From Parachlorella kessleri (taxonomy: Eukaryota > Chlorophyta > Trebouxiophyceae > Chlorellales > Chlorellaceae), in assembly GCA_001598975.1 (NCBI GenBank), contig BBXU01002744.1, positions 1-37,753 of the forward strand: 37,753 nucleotides of DNA, given 5' to 3'. Of the stretch, positions 31,565 through 37,753 are shown piece by piece (the first letter of the stretch is position 1; each line of letters opens with the position of its first letter). Position numbers and translations under genes: made by a program. The notes under the pieces are model-generated. The model had not been told where the DNA came from. It worked only from the letters and a program-made list of their open reading frames with translations, and ran no database searches.

Positions 31565-34500
31565 CTACCCTCCGTGCTGGGAGCTCACCATGCGCAGCAT
31601 GGCCGCCAGCACCGCGTTCTGCGAGCTGAACCGCCGGTCATGCTCCACCACCTGCAGGCCGCTCTGCAGCACATACGCGCCCCAGATGCCGCCCCCCAGC
31701 CTGGACCCACCGCTGCTGCTGCTGCTGCTGCTGCTGCTAGGGCTGCAGGGGCTCGCATAATCTGCAGGTGACTCGTAGCCCTCCCCATAGGTGCTATCAA
31801 CAACCCGGTCCCTGCTGGGCTCATCGCTGACCTGCGTGCGGATGCTGCTGCCGTCATTGTCATTGCCACTGCTGCTGCTGCCGCCGTCGCCTCTGAGGGG
31901 CGAGGACTGCCCAACCTCTGCTGCGTGCGCATGGAAGCGAAGGGCCCTGTTTGCACCTTCCTGCTGCTCGTGCAACTGCTGCTGCTCCAGGTGCTGCTGC
32001 TGCTGCTGGTGAGGCTCTAGCAAGGCTTCATGCCCCCAGCCTTCCCAGGTTTCTGTGGCATGCTCAGAGTCCTGCATGGGCAGCCGAGCTGTCAACTCAG
32101 TTCCTCCATCATACAAGCCGCCGACTCAGGTCATGAAACCAAAAAGCCTGGGGCAGAGCTGTCAGTGAGACCGGGGGAAACATCCATCGGTGCCTGTCAG
32201 CCCTGATCCAAGCCCTCAGTCCCTGATATAGTCAGCTGTGATAGCCATGCTCCAACTGCTAGCCATGCTGTGGAGACCGCGCCATGCCCGCTGGGAAAGA
32301 GCATATCAGCTAGGAGACACTCTAAGGTCCGCACACACATCCATGCCAAGCACACACACATGCCAAGCACACACACGGCCTCATCCTCCACTGCTTAGAA
32401 TGCCCACCTGCCATGTGCTGTTCTCCGCGGCAAAGCTGCTGAACACCGCGTCGTACAGGTCGAACTGCCGCGCATAGTCCTTCTCTGTCATCACTATGCA
32501 AGCATGGCGGTACTTCCCCCCGGCCTGCACCACCACTACCGACAGGTTTCAAGAACGGACTAGTCTAGTCTAGTCCAACAGCGTACCGCCACCTGGCCAT
32601 GCTGCCCTGACTCCCCCACGAGTGGGATCAACAAAGAGCCAGCATGTACGATGCCCACAAAGCACACAATCTGGAACTGACTGAGGCGCTGCTTCATGAC
32701 TGAAGTCCAGGCTGTCCTCCATGCACAGCACAGCATGGGCAGGCAGGTATAGACTGGTGGCAGGCATGTGAGGAAGGCGGACCACATCCACAGGGTGACA
32801 GCTACACCAGCACCGGCCATTCAACGCAGGTTAAAACACTTGGTGGGCCCCCGCCTTGCCCTACTTGCAGCATTGGCTCAGGCAGAATCATAGCTGCGGT
32901 GTGCAAATGACCTGCATACTTCACATTGCGCTTTCACACCACACCAAGGCAGCACCAGTAAACGCCACCCGGTGAGGACTGCAAACTGCAATGCCTGGGA
33001 AGCAGACCTGCAGCTCTTTGACTCGCTGGATGGCATCTTGCACCTCCTCCAATGAGAACATGTGGTGGTCCTCATTGGCTCCGCACCCCTCTATGTGGCT
33101 GGCACCCAGCCGCCGTAGGTGGTTCTCCACAGTCTGCATACCAGCCAATCCCATGCCAACTGTCACATTAAACTAACCCCGCTATAAGGCAAGTTGGAAT
33201 AACCATCACATTACCACCTTCCAAAGCACTGTTGGCATCGTCTGCAGTTTTGCACACGGTATAAGCCTCTGGATGGGAGGGACCCCTTGCTAGTATCCCC
33301 TCCCCCTTTAATGGCCAACGACCCAAACTCCCAGCCAAAGGTTACCTAAAACTCACTGCAAGACATCCACCACAACCCCTGCACCGCTCCGGCCCCACCC
33401 ACCCAAGCTGCCAGCCAGCCAGCACACGCTCCTAGCCAGCCAGCCAGCCAGTGGGCCAGCCAGCTGGCACACCCACCTTGGGGTGTCCGATGCCCACCAG
33501 GCACACCACCGCAGCCCCCTGCAGCATGCTCAGCGGCACATGCTCCCCCATGCCCGCCGACACGCTCTGGTCCAGGCTGGTCCGCATGATGTCAGGGTGA
33601 CAGATCAGCGACCGCAGGCTGAGCGGCGCCATGGCTGTCTGCATGAACAGCGTGTGGCGCGGGGCCAGCGAGGCCAGCTGCCGCTGCAGAGCCTCCATTC
33701 GCTCGGGGCCTGTGGATACACCAGGGGGAGGGAGGGCAGCAACACTAGTCTCCTGGGACCGGCGCGCAGCAAAAGAGCTACAGGAGACTGCACATCCAAA
33801 TGACAACCAGCCAGTAGCTCCCAGCGTGCATACATGAAAGGCCTGCTCAGGACTGCCAAGCCTTGCGCAGCCCAGAGGATGGCACCGGGGGCCAGCACCA
33901 ATGCTGGGCCGCCCACCGCCGCCACCACTCCCAGCACCACACGCCCACATATCATAAGTTGGTAGTACCCAGCCAGCCCACCTGCCAAGTCCGCATGGTG
34001 CAGCACAACCGCATCTGCCCGCCGCAGCGCCGCCTTGGGCGGCTCCAGCAGGGAGCCGCGCGGGAACAGGTGGCCGTTGCCCAGGGGTGACAGGGAGTTG
34101 ACCATGACCACCTCCAGGTCGCGCACCAGGGGCAGGTGCTGGAGGCCGTCGTCCAGCAGCACCAGGCGCACATTGGGGTGGGCGTGCAGGTACTGCACGC
34201 GCCAAGGCTACAAGCAGGATTGCAGATGGGCTAGCATAGGACCTCAGGCAGGGATGCATGGCATATGCAGGCACGCCTGCAGGGGTCTGCCGTGCACACA
34301 GCACGGCCGAGTACAGATGTCGACCACACCCAAAACGTCTGGAGAGGTACAGCTCCACCCGCTTCCACCTTGGGAACCACAAGAACGCATGCAGTTCCCC
34401 ACCGCACCCCAACGCACAACCCTGTTACGCATATATGCTCTTAAGTGTGGCACCCGCGCTCCACACCCCTCAATCAGACCAGACCAGACCAGACCAAAAA

Positions 34501-34979
34501 CCCACCCCGGCCCCTTTCCTGCGCCAGCAGGCACTGACTTGACTGACCTCCTTGGCCACGCTGGCCTTCTCCGCACTGTCTGTAACCACTATAGGCAGGT
34601 CGTCAAACAGGTGCCGCAGCATCACTGTTTCGTCCACGTTCCCCCGCCCGCGCTGCAGGATGAGGCTGGGGAAGCGGTGGCCCTGCAGGTAGCTGCGTGC
34701 CAAGTACTCCACAAACGGCGTCTTGCCGGTGCCCCCATTGGTGAGATTGCCGATGCTAATCACTGGGGACGGCAGAGGGGTGGGCCACAGCAGGCCATGC
34801 CGGTAGAGGAAGTTGCGGGTGGAGTTGCCCAGCGCATACAGCTGGGATAGGACTGTTAGCCCTGGAGCTAGCAAGTAACGAGTGCTGGGTGGAAGGGTCC
34901 TGCGCAGCAGAAGGCGAGGGTGTGGTGATGGGATCCTGCAAGGAACGATCTTGAAGCAGGCAGCTCCCTGAGAAGACAT
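31565..34979 (-). CDS. lpxK: Tetraacyldisaccharide 4'-kinase LpxK (lipid A-type pathway)
   Basis: LpxK phosphorylates the 4' position of the tetraacyl disaccharide-1-phosphate precursor of lipid A, using ATP. Plants keep this enzyme, reported in mitochondria. Minus-strand exons 34979-34548, 34192-33982, 33709-33477, 33133-33008, 32524-32408 and 32071-31565 (TAG) encode 541 residues. Key motifs are SPVISIGNLTNGGTGKTP with the Walker A loop (77-88), LLDDGLQHLPLVRDLEVV (Asp158-Asp159 and His163), GNGHLFPRGSLLEP, GIGHPK, DHHMFS (314-319) and VMTEKDYAR (TEKD 347-350). The closing segment AYVLQSGLQVV resembles the plant enzyme. Between TEKD and that segment lies an insert of over 100 residues rich in Gln and Ser, coded partly by nine AGC repeats. 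Met 34979 is used as start. An alternative first exon MTRSW from ATG 35089, spliced at GTGAGC, would also join in phase. A donor-like ATG|GTGAGC near the end could add another exon. Confidence 0.88.
31712..31738 (-). repeat. (AGC)9 trinucleotide repeat coding polyserine in LpxK
   Basis: Nine GCT units on the plus strand read as AGC (Ser) in the LpxK frame. The repeat lies in the low-complexity insert just before the conserved C-terminal segment. It preserves the frame and is likely to vary in length. Confidence 0.85.
32332..32376. repeat. CA-rich minisatellite in the last LpxK intron
   Basis: The unit ATGCCAAGCACACACAC occurs twice, preceded by a partial CACACACAT. It lies wholly in the intron 32072-32407. 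Confidence 0.7.
33411..33463. repeat. (CCAG)n tetranucleotide tracts in an LpxK intron
   Basis: Three interrupted CCAG/CAGC tracts (33411-33422, 33433-33451, 33456-33463) sit just after the donor of the intron between 33477 and 33133, read on the minus strand. Confidence 0.7.
34476..34495. repeat. (AGACC)4 pentanucleotide repeat in the first LpxK intron
   Basis: Four exact AGACC units in tandem, inside the intron 34193-34547. No coding effect. Confidence 0.8.
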
Positions 34980-35927
34980 CTCTGTTTCATGGTATCCCGA
35001 CCGTACCAAAGCTCGGAGTTATCAAGCGCCTGCAGCTCTTTAACACGTCTGCCAACCTCTTTGCGGAGGCTCACCCAGCTCCGAGTCATCGACTGTTCGA
35101 AGCACAAACAAGGGTTGCCGATAGCAAAGCATATAGGTGCTTTGGCTTGGTGGTGTCGTGAAGGGGTCATAGTCGTTCGATGGCTAGCATGGCTGGGATA
35201 CAGGAAGTAGTACTGCTACAGTACTCTAGATCCCTTGGCCGATCCCCTAAAAACTGCCTGCCATACCCCACCTCTAGGAACAAGCAGGGAGGTTTTCGCA
35301 AAGCAGGAGGCGCAGGGCACGACGAGGCATGCTTTGCTTCAGGTTTTGCCACCCCTGCTCAGACACCAGTGGGGACTTCCAAAAGGCAAAACAGTTGGTA
35401 TGAGAAGGGGAGGAGGCGGAGGTTTAGTCTTCCTTGACAGGCACAAGAGCAAACAAGCAGGGCCTGCAACCCGTGTGGACAACACTTGCTGGGTGTTACC
35501 CCGTCTTTCTTTTGTCAGAGAGAGAAGGCAGGGAACTACTTTACATGGCTAACATGTGCGCGCCGCTTGAATGATGAACAGGCTGGCAACTAGTACAGCA
35601 TCCAACTCAACCCCGGATCCACAGCAATACGCAAGCCCCTAGCTTGCCTAACATATATATCGGACAGGTTCACGGACAGACAATGAGTAAGAATGCATGG
35701 CATTGGGAAAAGCCCAAGAGGGGCCCTTGGGCGTCAATCTGACGGGCGTAGGCAATTGCACAATACAAAACAATCGATCGAACCAGCCATATCAACCCTT
35801 TGTCGCAAGGAGAGACACACACAGCCACCCGCAGGGCGGCACTACCACGCTAAGTGCTCCACTCGGTAGACCCCACTGAAATGCCAGGTTGGCTCCATCC
35901 ATTCCCTCCCCAACGACGCTGCCCACC
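34980..35927. other. LpxK promoter and 3' region of the channel gene
   Basis: 950 bp between the LpxK start and the stop of the channel gene, both on the minus strand. An AT-rich ACATATATATCGG occurs near 35651-35663. A minus-strand ORF from ATG 35089 to 34868 overlaps the LpxK start out of frame and could act as an upstream ORF or as part of an alternative first exon. A minus-strand TGTAA lies at 35545-35541. Nothing else recognised. Confidence 0.45.
35541..35545 (-). terminator. Candidate TGTAA polyadenylation signal for the MscS-like gene
   Basis: TTACA on the plus strand reads TGTAA on the minus strand, 383 nt past the channel-gene stop. Motif evidence only. Confidence 0.3.
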
Positions 35928-37485
35928 CTAGCTAGTTCCCGGCCGCTCGCTGCTATTCACCCCTGCGGCCGCTGCCTCCTGCTGCGCGCCCGCATCTGAT
36001 CCCGCAGCCTCCTGTGCTCCTGCGGTACCGTCCACGGTGTCCGCCCCCGCAATAGCCAGGTGCGCTCCCGTAGACCGTATCACCCGGTCCACATCCAGCA
36101 AAATGGCCGAGCGTACCTTGGAGGCACGGCTGCTGGCAGGCTTTGTCAGCGACGCCTGTAAGGGGGATGGCATGCCAGAGCGTGCGTCAGCAGCCGGGGT
36201 GCAGCTAACTGTGGGCATCCCCACAACGGCGGCGGCGGCAAGTCTAACACCCTGGGGCCACGGTGGACTATCGGCCACCTACCCACGTAGCAGCGCAGGA
36301 TCAGCCTAGGGCGCCACCACGCATACCCCTAAGAGGCACTATGCCTCAGCACTAAAAGGCAGGCAAAAGACACAAGCGACGTCCTGGGACGCCTCCAGAC
36401 TTGCTAGCTGGCTGGCTGTCCTTGACCCCGTCACCCACCTTGACTTGCAGGGCGATGCCGGTGTCTGTGAAGCCGGCCATGACGCAGCTGTAGCTCAGGG
36501 CCTGGTCGATGTCGGGGTGCTGCGCAAGGTAGTCTGCAGTGCAAGGGAGGGGGCGGCCAGGCACAGCTGTTGCGGTAAAAGGCGGTGCAAACAGAGGCGA
36601 GGTAGGGATACATTGTCCTGACAGGGTTTGATGCTGTTATGATCTAGGGCTCGGCGAGCATGAGACTCTTCCCGGCAACGCAGGCTAGGGTCTCCAGCTG
36701 GCCGCTAGCTCACTGGTTGCGCAGTCTCATGGCAGGCACCCTGCATGCTTCAGGCAGCGGAGCAGGCATCCCCACACCATTCTCACTTTCACTCTCCCTC
36801 CCTCACCTGTGATGGCCTCCTCCAGGAGTGGCACCCGCTTGATGTCCTGGTACCGCACCATCACCTTCTCATCCAGCAGCGCCATGGGCGGCGACACCGC
36901 CACCTTGCGCCGCTGCTGGCTCTCATTCAGGATCAGCATGGTGGCCACATCCTGCAGCCAGCCCCCAGCCCAGCCCATACTCTCCATACGTGGTCGTACC
37001 AGCGCCAGATCAGCTATAACACAAGGGCTTATATCTACCATGAAACAGCACTTGTGGTGGCGGCAGGGATAGCCTCTTGGGAAGGGCAGTGTTTGTATGT
37101 TCGCTCAGCAAGCCTGCGGAGCAGATGAAGCACGTGCAACTGTGAGGGTGCATAGGACTTCACCTTATTGTTGAGGTACACCGGGTATCGATCATCTGTC
37201 CTGATAACGGTGCGCAGGGGCTGGATCTTCTCGACCACACCTACAGCATGCACGAGCCAGTCACACTCACACCCAGTTGCAAAACAGCAGCAGACAGCTG
37301 AACACAAAATAAATAATACCTTACGCTAGCAGTGCTGCACACCCCTGCACTTCTCTACCTATGTCAGACCTCGCCCGCACAGGTCTAGCAGGAGCTTGCG
37401 AGGCTCAGCACTCACCCGCGACGATGGTGGTGCTGCCCTGCTTAAGTTGAACTCGATCCCCCGCCACAAATGGGCGCGATGTGTA
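35928..37485 (-). CDS. MscS-like mechanosensitive ion channel, C-terminal part (5' end outside window)
   Basis: MscS-type channels open under membrane tension; the plant MSL2/3 branch acts in plastid envelopes. Minus-strand exons 37485-37416, 37240-37164, 36951-36807, 36533-36439 and 36155-35928 (TAG) give the last 204 residues. The start is the beta-barrel entry SRPFVAGDRVQL, then VVEKIQPLRTVIRTDDRYPV and YLNNK. These match the family pattern PFxVGDxIxx...GxVExI..R.TxIRxxDxxxVxIPN. Next come LILNESQQRRKVAV, ALSYSCVMAGFTDTGIALQV and a helix SKVRSAILLDVDRVI like the MscS cytosolic alpha/beta domain. An Ala/Gly-rich tail ends the protein. The membrane helices and pore segment lie beyond the right edge, so membrane topology cannot be checked. 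All four introns are GT-AG. Which MSL subgroup it belongs to is uncertain. Confidence 0.77.
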
Positions 37486-37753
37486 CTGCACGGCCAGGGC
37501 GCTTCATCACAATCAGAGCAGGCCTCCTCACAATCAGTGGTCAAGTGCACAGATTGTAGTTAACAGCGAGGCGCAGCAGTCCATAGGAGCGGTGCAGACA
37601 ATAGAGGAGTGATGAAGGCATATAGTGCTAAGACTGTATGTGCTTCCTCCCCGCTGCTCTGCAAGCATGCTGGCTTAGGTGGATCACACAGGCTCATTTC
37701 AAGGCGACCCCGCATGTGCAGGAGTGACATATGTGCTTATGCCATGCTCAACT
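37486..37753. other. Right edge, probable intron of the MscS-like gene
   Basis: The exon at 37485 starts after a good acceptor (GGCCGTGCAG), so these 268 bases are most likely intron. I see no exon with MscS-like coding sequence in them. Confidence 0.45.

Noticed and set aside
32560..32830. Possible extra LpxK exon between 33008 and 32524
   Set aside because: Exons ending at 33008 and starting at 32524 already join in phase and give the expected distance from DHHMFS to TEKD; the intervening frames show no LpxK similarity.

Overview
The window looks like nuclear DNA of a green alga (Chlorophyta, possibly trebouxiophyte-like; I cannot fix the genus). The evidence is high GC, many short introns of about 100-500 bp with clean splice phases, Ala/Gln/Ser-rich low-complexity inserts, TGTAA motifs downstream of several stops, and plant-type gene families. 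All gene models below were built by hand by joining exons whose reading phases agree. Nine multi-exon genes are well supported and account for 54 introns.

Left part. The window opens inside the 3' half of a COPII coat SEC31 gene (+, ends 3583). It converges on a class I, cation-dependent O-methyltransferase (-, 4143-5645). That gene shares a 0.63 kb divergent promoter with a ten-exon FAD-dependent amine-oxidase/desaturase-like oxidoreductase (+, 6279-10011). Next is a Vms1/ANKZF1 ribosome-quality-control factor (+, 10688-13789). A poorly explained 3.8 kb interval (13790-17590) holds only weak coding signals.

Middle part. A thirteen-exon gene (+, 17591-23325) encodes a fusion of a cryptochrome/photolyase N-terminal domain, without the FAD-binding half, to a complete alpha/beta-hydrolase. 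This is the plant-type architecture of Arabidopsis At4g25290. It is followed by a small secreted, probably glycosylated protein of unknown function (+, 23839-25472) with strongly biased codon use.

Right part. Three genes lie on the minus strand: a large Pro/Ala/Gln-rich protein with a divergent AP2-like DNA-binding domain (26826-30338), tetraacyldisaccharide 4'-kinase LpxK of the lipid A-type pathway (31565-34979), and the C-terminal half of an MscS-like mechanosensitive channel (35928-37485, continuing off the right edge).

The genes do not form one pathway; this is ordinary eukaryotic gene order. The points most worth pursuing are the photolyase-like/hydrolase fusion, an excess of GC-AG introns (5 of 54, three in one gene), the LpxK insert, the orphan secreted protein, and the unexplained 13.8-17.6 kb interval. 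I saw no transposon, CRISPR array, rRNA or convincing tRNA.
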